Of a stretch of 64,000 bases of DNA, positions 36,201-49,900 are shown in pieces. The notes under the pieces were generated by a model that was given only the letters and a program-made list of their open reading frames with translations, did no database searches and was not told the origin of the DNA. The stretch comes from Heliocidaris tuberculata. Its lineage: Eukaryota; Echinodermata; Echinoidea; Camarodonta; Echinometridae. The position numbers and the translations under genes were made by a program. Location: positions 27,794,140-27,858,139 of the forward strand of contig CM046836.1 in assembly GCA_025618425.1 (NCBI GenBank). Direction: 5' to 3'. Within the stretch, counting starts at the first letter, position 1, and each line of letters begins with the position of its first letter.

Positions 36201-39200
36201 CCGGTCTTTATTTTGGATTGAAGAAGGGCCCGAATGATGAAGGAACAGTAGGCCGACGACGTAAACATTTCTAGGTAGAGTTATAGCCCTTGTAAGACCC
36301 TAAAAAGTGAGCCACTGAGCCAGTTATCAGATGAAAATAAATAAACACAACACAAAAAGTAAGTTCCCCTTTGCGAAACTCCTATTTTTTTTAACCGCAT
36401 AGCTTTGAGCAAAATTACTTTGACGGTCTGTGCCTGTGGCCCTAAGGTAACTTTTAATGTAAAAAAGAGAGGGGTACGTCAAGTCATGCATGACTGAGCA
36501 CGCTTAAAAGACGAAATGACCACATTTCAAAATTCACAAGGTCGGTGTCATTTCTTTAGTGCACTGATTGACGTCAAATCTAAGCCTGTCGACACTCTGG
36601 TTATGCACTGAGCTGGCGTATGATCTCTTGATACCCCGGGCACCCTGTCGATCTTCAATCCCTAATTTAACGGTTGACTGAGCACAATTTTATAGGAACT
36701 CATCACTAATACTCAAATGTTACTAAATCATGTCATTTCAACTGTGTAATTGGCAAACTGTTTCCATAATCTTGTAAAATATTCAATTTACATTGTATCC
36801 AGAACTTCATGATGCATAAATTAGAGGTATCTGTAAAGTCACGCTTGCATGAGCACGCTTTGATGATAAAATGTCTACATGTAAAAATCCTAAGATTAAT
36901 CTCATTTCTTTGGAGTACAGTGGAACACACAAGTCCGAGGTTTTTACCATTGTGGGTATGCATTTGACTGATATCCTACCCCCCTGCAGACCTTCAATCT
37001 TTTATTTCACTGTTGACTGAGCACAAGTTATAGGAAAACATGACTCATACTCAAATGTTACTGAAATCATGTCATTCCAACTGTGTAATTGACAAACTGT
37101 TTCCATAATCCTGTAAAATATTTAACTGACATTGTACGCACAGGTAACCGTTATTTAAAAGTCACGCTTGAATGAGCACGATGTGAAGATGAAATGACGA
37201 CATGTAAAAATTCACAAGATTAATATTAATTCTTTGGTGTACTTTGAAACAGTCAAAAAAAATTTAGCACTGTATGTATGCATTTGACTGATTAATGATA
37301 TCCTAACCCCTGCTGACCTTCAATCCTTCATTTCACGATTGACTGAGCATAAGTTATAGGAAAACATAAACAAGTTTCAAACGTTAATGGTGTAGTCTTA
37401 TAACTATAGTTTTACTGAGAAACAGGTTCCAAAACCTTGTAAAATGACTTGCTGACATCGTATCCATAACTTCATGGCCGACTGAACACAAAATGAAGAG
37501 CCAAATAGCAATATTTTGATTTTCAAAACAATAATATATATTTTATTTCTTACTGGCTTTCGGAGAATATAACAATGATTTTCAGGCAAGTGGATGTTCA
37601 CTACGTTTATCGTTGACTTCCTGTGTCCACAATTTCATGACTGACTTATTGCAATCAAGAGAAAAAATCACAATGCACATGTCAGAAAAGTAATGTTTAT
37701 TTCATTCTACTGACATGAATTAAAGTCGGTAAGTTACCCTGCAATTTTACCTTATAAATTGCGTTCTTTACATTATACCTGTTGTGTCATGCTTCACTTA
37801 GTAAATGAAATATCATATTTCGATAGTCATATAATTAATATCATTGTACTCTAAAAAGTACAAGATGGCGCTGATAATACCACACCAAGCACAAATAGTT
37901 ATATAACCCTATGATTCTCAGGAAATTTATGAAATTTTGGTCAGACAAAAAAAGGGGGAACTTACTTTTCTTGTTGTGTTTAGATTATTATGGGTTTATT
38001 TCAGCAAACTAAGAATAGACGAATAAACTTCTACAGACAGAAATACAAATGAACATTTAAACAAAACAGATTACATCTATACGGACCAAAGAAATTCACA
38101 AATATACATAATATTGGTACGTAATTACGTGAGTTACTCCAAGCACACATAGTTATATAACCCTATGATTCTCAGGAAATTTGTAAGATTTTTGTCAGAC
38201 AAAAGTTTAGTTTCAGAAGAACCCTTACCTGCACCATTGTCGAGGAGTGAAAATATCACAGGGTCGCCACCTGGTCTCTCCACAGTGGCTTGGACAGTCG
38301 CATTTAGGACGGGATTCGGTCCTTGCGTGACTTCTGCATACGTGACCAGGGCTTCCACGTTGTCAGATAGGTTAATAATTGATCGACTTACGGCTGACTT
38401 GAGTGAAATTATACCTTCGACTTGCACCTCCTCTTCCTTAACATTAGGTCTAGAATAGGCAGAAAACGTAACAGATTGTGTTCCGGCGTAGGCGTTGACA
38501 ATGGAATACGACCACTTACCATTCTGTGTAAAAATAATTTAAAATGTCGTGTACCATATTTTAGGTGTCTAACTTTTTTCTCCTTTTTTTATTACAGGGG
38601 ACCAATCACCTGAATACATTTCGCTCTCTGTGTTAGAAGTTCCCTCACATCACTTATTCTAAATATGAACTTCTTATGTAACTTCTATGAAGAAATTTTT
38701 ACTTGTTTAAATACAAAGGGACTTTCCCACCCGGCATGCCCGGGGGGGGGGGGGGGGAGGCAGTGAGCTATATTGCTGTACACACACGCGACCAGAAAAA
38801 CGCATGAAAAGGGTAGTTTTTGCCGGTTAAGGCGCGTGAAGGGCGTGATGCGTTTAGGATGTAAAAAAAAAAAGGCCAAAACCGTTTCAATACGCGTTTA
38901 GGATATCCCTTTTCCCATACTTGTGTGGATTTTGTGCGACGAATTTCTAATTTAGGGCGTAAAATTTTCAAGGAAGCACCCCAAAACACTTGAATCGTGT
39001 TTAGGGGTGGTTTGGAAAACCTGTGGTCGCGCGTGTGTACATTAGTAAATATAGTTGAGTGCCCCCCCCCCCCCCCGGGCTTTCTCGTTGGTTACTCGAC
39101 ATATCCGTACGCGCTGGCATAGGAATGGTGGGCAGCTGTTTAAATTATCCTCTCTCTCTCTCTCTCTCTTTCTCTTCAATCTCCCTCGCTGTTGACCCAA

Positions 39201-39267
39201 AGAATGCGGGCTTTTTTTTTTTTCTTCTTCTTCTTCTTCTTCTTCTTCTTCTTCTTCTTCTTCTTCT

Positions 39268-39299
<32 letters not shown>

Positions 39300-40036
39300 T
39301 CATTCTTTCTTTGGGGGTTCTTATTAGCCTTGCACAAATTATTGGTCCCGTTTAAAATGACAAGTGATACATTCTTTTCAAAAGACAGAGATTTTTTTTT
39401 TCAGCCCGGCTCACACGAAGCGTTATTTCACTAGCCTCGATCAAGCCACCTACTGTTCAGTTTAATAGATTTATTCCGCAGGAAGCAGCGAACAATAGAC
39501 CTTTACAGATAGAGACGGCAGTGCATAAAGTTGTCACAGAGACGTTCTGTATGGGCTCATATTACTCAAATGTCAAATGAAATGAGAGGATAATGGTTTC
39601 GTAGCTTAAATCAAACTGCCCCAAAGCTGGGTTCCGTTTTGAAATTATTCGAAAGTTTGAAAAGGTGTTTTCCCCGGGAACCCGGGTCCTTGGCTTAGAA
39701 CGACAATGCCTTAACCACTAAGCCACAGATACGGGCCAGTGATTTCGGTGGTTTAAGCCACGCAACCGTTTTTTTTTCTCTCTCATTTCCTTTCAAATTG
39801 TATGTATTTCAATGAGAGTTGCCAGTTGCCAAAGCTGGGCCCTCTTGCATAAAAAGTTGCGATTAATCGCAACTCAAAAAATTAAACGCAACTTGATTTT
39901 CAGCCAATCAGGATCGCGTATTTGGGACTTGCGTTTAATTTTTTGAGTTGCGTTTAATCGCAACTTTTTATGCAAGAGGGCCCTGTTGTATACTTTAATT
40001 CCCTACACACACACCCACACACACACACACACACAC

Positions 40037-40079
<43 letters not shown>

Positions 40080-43000
40080 TATATATATAAATACATACAT
40101 ACTTTTTTTTTTTTTAATGTATCTGGGCATATCTCCCAACAGGGCCAAGGGAAAAGGGAAATCGGAAGGGAATTACCTCTGCCTTGCCCTCAATCAAGAT
40201 ATTGATAACCTTTCTTTGAGCATTTTCATGGTATTCAGGGCTGTCTGTCGTTATAACTGTTTTATCCGGCTTGGTGATGGTAACCGTGACACCTAGTGAT
40301 GATAAATGAAATTAGGCCACTGTTTAACTATGAGTAGATGCGCCTACAATCTGCACATACGTAGAAAGAGCTCATTTTTAACGAGACTGAGACAAATACT
40401 ATATCATATATGCTTACGTGTACAACTATGCAATTATTATTCATTGTACGCGCCAACGTTCAATCTATGATTGAAGTATTCATGTATTATGAAGTGGCGT
40501 AAACAAAAAAATACAAGTGAAGCGCCACCAGTATTTTGTTTATTTTGTGTACAGAAAGTTGCACTTCTACTTTTTAAATGTTTTAAATATTTCGGATAAT
40601 TTGTATCATATGTAAACTCCCAAGTTGTCTATAAGGATTTACATTGCTTTTTACAAAACTCTTTTTAAAAGGGGGGGGGGCGAGACTAATAGTCCGGCAT
40701 ATTCGTGAAATAATTGTGCACTTTTTCATAAAATCATGAAATTTGGCATGTAGGTAGAGTTTTTGATGCCGAATAAATTCTTGATATGGGGCCAATAAAA
40801 AATCGTGCCCTGTGGCCCCGATATGCCCATTTTTATTTCTTTTTATTTAAATGACCCCCTCAGGGTTTTTCCCTTCAAAGGTGATGTATATCGAATCTAG
40901 TTTGATATAATTAAATATAATATGTAATATTTAACTGCCTCTAAAATCACAAAAATGCTTTAGGTGCCCATTTTTCAAGTAAAGGGCCATCTTATATCAA
41001 AATATTATAAAGTCACTGCTTTGTTGAATATAAGTAAAATGCTTCTAATTGTGATCAGTTGTTATTACGTCTTTAAAATCAATGAGATATGTGGCGCAGG
41101 TGCCCATTATGACCCAAAAAAGGCCCCAAAAGGCCCTACATAGGCTATCTGCAACATAATTTTTTGAAACCTTTGTTTCTAATTTCTAATGGTATAAACA
41201 ACAATTTTGAAAGCGAGGTTATATAAAATACGTCTTTAAAATCAATGAGATATTTGGCGCAGGTGCCCATTATGACCCCAAAAAAGGCCCAAAAAGGCCC
41301 TACATAGGCTATCTGCAACATAATTTTTTGAAACCTTTGTTTCTAATTTCTAATGGTATAGACAACAATTTTGAAAGCGAGGTTATATAAAATGCCCATT
41401 TTAACAGGCCACATACAGACATAGGCCCATCGATGGCCCATTCGATTGCCCATTTGAGACAATCAAGTTTGATTAATTCCGTCACAGAGGTTGGCCAAAT
41501 TCAATAAATTGAAAATAGCTGCTAAAGTGTTAAAATGCCTATTTGCATGTAACTTGAGTTTGGGCTTCAAAGCAAAGCTATATGCAAGCTGATTATTATA
41601 GGCAGAATCGTTGGGTCACTTCATTTCATCAAGATGGCCGTCACATTCAAAATGGCCTCCGTTGTGATTTAAGATGTGACAGCTTATAACTTGGTATAAA
41701 AGTGTAGAATTTAGTACTGATATGCTGGAAATTTCTATAAACAGAAAATATCAATCTAACATTTAAAACATGTTTCTCTTCTTATTGAAGATTTATTCAC
41801 CAACAATATACATAAATATCCTGATGAAGCAAAAAATACTCTTCTTTTCCAAATAAATGTTATTATGCCCACCCCCAAAATATATATATAATTAGATGCA
41901 AGACAACTGATAAAGCTGCTCTTTCCTCTTTTTCATCTTCGTGGCCATATTGAAAAAAAGACAAACCTGGCATGTCCTTAGGAAAAAAGAACCTAGACAT
42001 CGTAAGATTTATGAAGATGCCAATTAATATCTGTATTCTTTTTTTTTTTTAACTGCAGCACATATCAAAGTGATTTGGTAACTTTGTAGAGGCTTGATAA
42101 AATCTGAGCTGCCTGGCCTTACATGCTATCAGTGTATGTAATATGGGGTATAAATGAAGCCCAGGGGGAAAAAAAGCACTTCAAAATCATCATGTGCTTC
42201 ACACAAGTAAAACATATGCAAGTGACCGGAAATACCAGACTCATTATTCCCCAAAGACTCAGTGTTAGACTGAAGAGTAGGCCTATTCGGTCATAGAAAA
42301 TTTAAAACTTTTCTATGCCTGGCTATTTATTTATCCTTATAAAAGACAGATATCAAAATTCAACAGTTTATTAAATCAAGCCTCCGCAAAGTTACCGAAT
42401 CCCTTTAAAGGGCAATCCAAACTTTGTTTTATGTTGATTTGTGTAGAATAAGAAAAAATAAAGAAACATAATGATGAAAGTATGAAAGAAATCGGACAGA
42501 GAACAAGAGAGTTATCAATGTTTGAGAAATGAAATCAATCTAAATCGCAAATTAGCAGTTGGGTCAGTCGATTGTGAGGTATACCAAGTCAACTCTCGAT
42601 TTTGTCGTACACCGTCATTAATTTTCCCTTTTCTTTATAAGCCCCTTTTACCTCGAGGCACTAGTAAAAATATTTTTTGTAACCTTTTGAAAATTTGACA
42701 TTTTAGTCATATAGTGTGTTGGAACAAATGGGAGAGTTGTTGTCCACCGCTACATCACAGTGACATTACCGGTTCGGCAAATTTGGAATTCAAATTTGTA
42801 TAAGGATTACAAATTCCATATTGCCTGTCCAATTTCATTCACACTGTTAACAATCTACTACTCTGATTTTTCTGCTTTCTTTCAGAGCAACCATTAAGGT
42901 TGGATGTCCCTTTAAAGAAAGAGAGCCTGAATACATAATTCTTTAGCATATTAACCATTTTGCATGTTGATGCTTTATGCCAAAATGCAAAATTATCAGA

Positions 43001-43953
43001 TGGAAATTAGATTTCAGCATTTTATGCAGTATATTTCAATTTGATGGCAATCTTGGAAATGAAATTCCTCACTATATAAATTACTCAGCATTATAAGTTT
43101 CCCTTGGTTTTATTTTCTCTCAACCAAATACACCACTGGAAGTCACTTATGTCTATTTTAGGCCCAAAAAAAATCCAACACCCATAACTTTCTACCTATA
43201 AGATATAAGCTTCAAGACACAGCATAAAATTAATACAAATAACCACATCTTGAAACGGACCAGTGATCATTTTGAATATGACGGCCATCTTAATGAAATG
43301 AAGTGACCCTACAGTAGATGTATTCTGCTTATAAAACATACTGCCTTTCCGATAGTTATTCTTTAAAGCCCAAACTCAAAGTTATATGCAAGTATGCATA
43401 TTCAAACTCTTCGGGGGCGATTTTGAATAAGGCAAGCCTCTTATGAGGAAAATAATTAGCTTTGGTGGCCCATCAATGGGCCCATGTGATTCCTCAAGTG
43501 ACTTATTATATGACCTTGATTTCCAAATTAATGTCTACCATTTAAAATTTAAACCAAATATTTTTATTTTTTTTCAGATAAATTATTTGGGCATTTATGG
43601 GCCTTTTTTGTAATAATGGGCACCTGTGGCACCGATAATGTTGATTTCAAAGACATAATGTTGACTGATCACAATTAGAAGCAGTTTACTTATATTCAAC
43701 AAATTAATGACTTCATAATATGTTGATATGTAGGATAGCCCTTTATATGAAAATTGGGCAGCTACAGCAACTGTCGGATTTTAGAGGTCGGAAAATACTA
43801 CATGACATTTCACTATATCAAACTAGATTTGATTACATCAGCTTTGAAGGTGAAAGACACTGAGAGGGCCATTTAAAAAAAAAATAATGGCACAAAGGGC
43901 CCGAATATTTGTTGGCCCCATATCGATAATGGTTTTGGCCTAAAAACAAACAC

Positions 43954-43985
<32 letters not shown>

Positions 43986-46900
43986 ACCTACACATGCCAA
44001 ATGTTATACTTTTATGAAAAAGTGCACAATTCCATCGATTTTCTTCACCAATCTGCTGGACTATAATATTGAACTTTGATACGAAATTAAAGCATTAAAA
44101 AATGTTTTATATATCCTCATGTCTGCAGGCTTGTTAAAGAACAATTTTGCATGGTATACTGGTTCAAATGATGTTAGATGTTATATAAAACGACGAGTAA
44201 ATACTATGTGATCATGTAACACTTTTGGATATGGATAGCTTTTAAACGCCACACTGTATTGAAATTATCTGATATAGTAAATTGGGGAAAATCTATTGGG
44301 CGGCCAATGTTTGAAAAATTATATGCTAAATGGGCTCTTCCTACCTTTACTTGTGTAATTACTAATGCTACGCCTTCTGTTAGAAGAAATCTTAATCAGT
44401 ATCAAAATCCAAATCAGTCCAATGATGATGTTTGTCCCGTAGAGATCGGTGGTGACGAATGAACATTTTTTTTTTTTTTTTTTTTTTGGGGGGGGGGGGG
44501 GGAGGGGCTGTTTTTTTCCTCGCTAAGTGTAAAGAATTCGAGAAAAACTTGTCAGATTACCTGAAGTTGTTTCCGATCCCTGTGTGTAGGTTACAATAAA
44601 CTGTGTGCCAGTGCCAACTGAAGGATCAATGTTGAAACTTCCGCTTTCTTGTTGATCGATACCGAGGCTAAATCCAATTGCAATGATCTAAATTATAGTT
44701 CAGTCAGAGGAAATTAAGATATCCTTAAACAAATCTTCCAGTAGCCTACTCTACACAGTGCGTCACAAGGAAAGAGTGGAAAAAATCTCCCCTTCTAAAT
44801 ATTTCATATTATTTTAAGGAAATGTTCATACATGTGAAAATGTTAAGGTCTCTTCTATCAAATAACAAAACAAAAAAATGGAGATATTTTACGCTCGACT
44901 AAGCAAAAGCCACTTTTGTTGAAGGGTGCAAATTAAGACTTGACAAGAATTGGCATTTTGCTCTGGCTTGTATCTGCAAAGTTTCATATTTCATCAATAA
45001 TCTTGCATGGGTGAGCAATTGTATACTTTACTGATACGGAGAACAAAGCCTGTTCTTTTACAAATTGTCTATTAATGATAAGAATATGAACATTTCTTGG
45101 CATTGGCGACTCTCAACTTTGCTGATACCAGCCAGAACAAAATTAATACAAATTCATGTCAAGTGTGGATTTTGTACCATCAGGTGATACAGCCCCCGCC
45201 TCATAAGCCTGTGCTATTACATGTGCATGTTCATCTATTTCAAATAATGCAAACTCAGACAGTTCAATGAAAAAAAATGACTTAGACTCCTTCACAATCA
45301 TTTTTTCCCTGAAATTTTAGATGATTTTCAAGAAAAGAAAAAGAAAAATATCCTCCCTGTTTGTATCCACGACTGACGTTGTATTTAAGAAGATCTTTTA
45401 AAATTTGTCTCTTTTTTGACTACCCCATAATTTGCAGATAATTACTTGAACACGTCCTTTGGAAGAATAAGATCCTGAACATCGATCAGCTGTTTGAGTC
45501 AGAGATGTAATGAGCTCAGCTGAGCGATCATTATCGCCATAGGAAAATGATGATCCACCTATCAAAGATTCAAATTGATCCGTAAAATTGATTTGAAAAA
45601 ATAACAAATAACAATGAAACGAATGAATACTTGTCAAGTGAGTTTGAACAAAGATAGTCTTTCATCCAAAATCAATGCAAATAGATAATCATTTAGAAAA
45701 TAATTATAAACATAATATCATACAGGAAACCCAGATGTTGAGCCAACTTTCTGCATGGAATATTTATTTTGAAAAACAATAGAAATCGAAATATAATCAT
45801 TTTCTCCTTAATTTCATTTTTAGTGCAATATTTAGGATTGATTATTATTACATGCTAAGTTAACTTTGCATAAGTAGAATCTGTTGGGACCACAAAAAAT
45901 AGTTCGACTTATGTAAAATTCGACTTGGAAATTGTAAGTAGTACATGTTTTGCATAGTTTGGTCCAATAAAAATTATTCGACTAGGAACAATATATCTTT
46001 TCAAATGGAACAAATTTTTGTTCATTTCTGTCTATTTTCATGTTTTAATAAGTTTGGTAAATAACATCGAAATATATGATACTCTGCAATGAAAATTCAG
46101 GTAACACGAAACATTGGCCATCAAAGAAGGGCGATAAACCAATCAATTTCTAAAATCTTTGCTTTAGCCCATCATTCTTCATTTCATTTTCTCTCATCAC
46201 TTTTCTTCATCTCGACTTATGCATCTTTTCTTCCTCACGACACCACCATCTGAAATTCTTTACTTTAACCCCTCATTCTTCATTTCATTTTCTTTCATCA
46301 CTCTCCTCCACCTCTACTTATGCATTTTTTCTTCCTCTCGACACCACCATACCTCACAGCCTTTTCATCACTGACACTAATAGTTGGAATGGGTCTTTCA
46401 AAATTACTTGTCATTGATTATTTATTGATACTCAATAACAGGCAGACAAAATTTTGTACAACCATAATATATAAGAACGAAAAAAAAAAAAATAACACAT
46501 AAAACACGTACCGGCACATGTACATTAAAAAAAAGTTATAAAGAAAATTAAAATTAATTCAAGTATTAAAAGAGATGTCATGGAGATAACTTAAGACAAT
46601 ATTGTCCGAAGAAGAGTCGGTGCTTTGAACAATATTGTGCGAAGTTGAGTGGACCTTCGGACAATATTGTCCGGAGTGGAATGGTCCTTCGGTCAATATT
46701 GTCCAAATATATGTAAAGTACAGATATTATTGTCCAAGGAGAAGTGGTATTCAGACAATATAGCCAGAACAGGAGCAGTCCTTTGGACAATATTGTCCAA
46801 ATGGGAGATGTCAAGTATAGACATTATTGTCCGAAGAAGACCATTCCTTCACAGACAATATTGTCCGAATGGGAGATGTTAAGTATAGATATTATTGTCC

Positions 46901-49900
46901 GAAGAGGAGCAGTCCTTTGGACAATATTGTCCGAATGGGAGATGTTAAGTATAGATATTATTGTCCGAAGAGGAGCAGTCCTTTGGATAATATTGTCCGA
47001 ATAGGAGATGTCGAGTATAGATATTATTGTCCGAACAGGAGCAGTCCTTTGGACAATATTGTCCGAATGGGAGATGTTAAGTATAGATATTATTGTCCGA
47101 AGAGGAGCAGTCCTTTGGACAATATTGTCCGAATAGGAGATGTCGAGTATAGATATTATTGTCCGAACAGGAGCAGTCCTTTGGACAATATTGTCCGAAT
47201 GGGAGATGTTAAGTATAGATATTATTGTCCGAAGAGGAGCAGTCCTTTGGACAATATTGTCTGAATAGAAGATGTCAAGTACAGATATTATTGTCCGAAG
47301 AAGAGCAGTCCTAGGGACAATATTGTCCGAATGGGAGATGTCTAGTATAGATATTATTGTCCGAAGAGGAGTGGTCTTCAGACAATATTGTCCGAATGTG
47401 GCATGTCAAGTATAGATATTATTGACCAAACAGGAGCAGTCCTTTGGTCAATATTGTCCGAATAGGAGATGTCAAGTATAGATATTATTGTCCGAACAGG
47501 AGTAGTCTACGGACAATATTGTCCGAATAGGAGATGTGAAGTATAGATATTATTGTCCGAAGAAGAGCAGTCCTTGAGATAATATTGTCCGAATTGGAGA
47601 TCTGAATAAAAGATGTCAAGTGTACATATTATTGTCCAGATCAGTTTATATATCATGTTTTTTTTTAATGTACAATGTATATGTTATATGTGTTATTTAT
47701 TTTCTTTCTTATATTATTATGGTTGGACACTATTTTTGTCTGGCTGTTATTGATATTTAGTTTTAATAAATGATCAGTGACAAGTTATTTTAAGCGACCC
47801 ATTGAAATAATTAGTGTCTATTATGAAAAGGCCGTGAGATATTGTGGTGTTGTGAGGAAGAAAAGATGCCTAAGTAGATGTGGAAAAGCGTGATGAGAGA
47901 AAATAAAATGAAGAATGAGGGGTTAAAGCAAAGAGATTTGGATGGTGGTGTCGTGAAGAAGAAAAGATGCATAGGAAAAGGTGGAGAAGAGTGATGATAG
48001 AAAATGAAATGAAGAATGAGGGGTTAAAGCAAAGAGAATTTAGATATTGATTGGTTTATCACTATTTCTTGATTGCAAATATACCATGCCATCTGAATTT
48101 TCTTTGTAGAGTATCATTGATTCACAGTTATTTACCAATCTCATTAAAATATGAAATATAGACAAAATGAACAAAAATTTGTTCCATTTGAAAAGATATA
48201 TTGTTTAGGGTAAAGTTCGACTTATGCGACTTTGAGTTATGCAAGGTCAATGTATTTGTTTTTGACCAGATGTTACCTGTTTCCTGGGCGACGGTATTTA
48301 ATTCGCCGTACGCCCTCGAACCCAATGCCAGAGTGTTGACCCTCACACCTTCTGTTATCACAGTCTGTCGTATGGGATGAGTAGCAAAGCCGCTATCATC
48401 TCCATCACTCAGGAGAAGAATATCTGCACCAGCAAGGATCCCTGATGGATGTTCTCTCAACACCTTGATCATAAATAAGGTATGAAACTGAAACTTTCAT
48501 CTGGAAAGCAAGGCAATGGCCACATTATGTCTTGCCCACCTGTGACCCGGCAAATTACATAAATGTCGCCAAAGAGAAACCCCTACCGAAGTTGTGTTGC
48601 TCTTGAAACAGTGTATGCAAAGTTACTAGTCATTAGAGAGCCTTGTGGGTAAAAAGTTACATTTAACCTAAATGATCTTTGACCATGACATGTTGGAGAC
48701 ATGACATGATGATGGAGGACATGACCAACATCACTAGAACATGAAGTTCCCCCGAGTGCATTTATGAAACATGTTTGGTTGCAATTGGAGTCACAGAGGC
48801 AAAGTTATTTCCCACAAGAAAGTCTCCCAGGTAAATTTTAACATATGACTTCAAATGATCTCTCTACCACCTCCCTGCTAGGAGCATGTGACCCTTGACA
48901 TCACCAAAGCGTGAAGGCGCTCCAAGTGCACTATTTTCGTCCCAGTGGGATTAACGATTGCCAAGTTATTTTTCACAAGAGAGTCTCGCGGGTAAACTTT
49001 AATACATGACCTCAAACGACCTATGACCTTAGCATGTAACTCTCTACAGAGCGAGTCATATAAACGCGAAGGTCCCGCAAGTGCATCTCTGACCCAAGCT
49101 TGGTCACAATAGGATTAACGGAGGTCGAGTTATTTGTCACAAGAGAGCAAGTAAACTTTAGCATAAGACCTCAATTGACTTTTGACCTTAGCATGTGACC
49201 CCCCCCCCCCCCCCCCCCCCGGCAGCACCATAATGTGCGGGTCTCCATGTGCATCTCTAACTCATTTTCTGTCACAATAAGAGTAAGGGTTGCCAATCTA
49301 TAATTGTGACGGATGACGGACGACAGACGCCTTTTGGATCCTTCAGTCAAGTGAAATACTTTTCCTTTTTTTTTTTTTACAAGAGATTCATTTTTTTTCA
49401 TTTTTTCATTTTTTTTTTCACATTTGAAATATTTTTCTGGCAGCAAAGGATTTCAATCTAAGGTTTATCGCGCTAATTATATTCCAAGACAATTTAACAA
49501 CACTGATTTGTTTATTCAATATTGCATTTCAGGACGTTTACACTGAAGCTGTAACTAGGCCTATTAAGTAAAGAAATGTGTAGATTAAAGAAAAAAATCA
49601 GTAAAATGTACCTCCATTCCACGTTCTAGGCCACAGCCAATACAGGTGGAACCTCTTGCTGTTAGGCCTAGCGAGTCACGAAAGGAAGATCTCTCTGCTG
49701 GCGATGAGACCTTCATCAATCGATGCCTGATGGATGCACTACCATCAAAAGTTACTATTCCAACCCACGTTCCATCGGTGACCAGATCAATGAAAGCAGA
49801 AGAAGCACCGATAGCTTTCGAGATTCTCTCATTACTCTAGAATCAAAGAAGAATGCAAAATGCATTCTTGCTAATAAAACCTGAATAATAAATTATGATA

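Larger units (their letters stand above)
40681..44070. repeat. 3.4-kb diverged inverted repeat (foldback-like)
   Basis: The left arm (about 40681-41700) recurs inverted in the right arm (about 43220-44070). Matched landmarks are GTGCACTTTTTCATAAAA/TTTTATGAAAAAGTGCAC, ATATGGGGCCAA/TTGGCCCCATAT, ACTAGTTTGATAT-type words, GGTGCCCATTATGACC and CAAGATGGCCGTCA. The left arm has an internal 162-bp tandem duplication (41069 and 41231). A TTAA MITE (42405-42915) lies in the loop. No open frame of note. Intron 10 of gene B. Confidence 0.75.

Noticed and set aside
39059..39434. Open frames of poly-Leu, poly-Phe or poly-Ser
   Set aside because: Produced by the (CTT)n and (CTTT)n microsatellite.
46827..47264. 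Gene for a 145-residue repeat protein
   Set aside because: The frame is open only because the minisatellite period is a multiple of three. It lies inside a foldback element in an intron, with no promoter or splice context.
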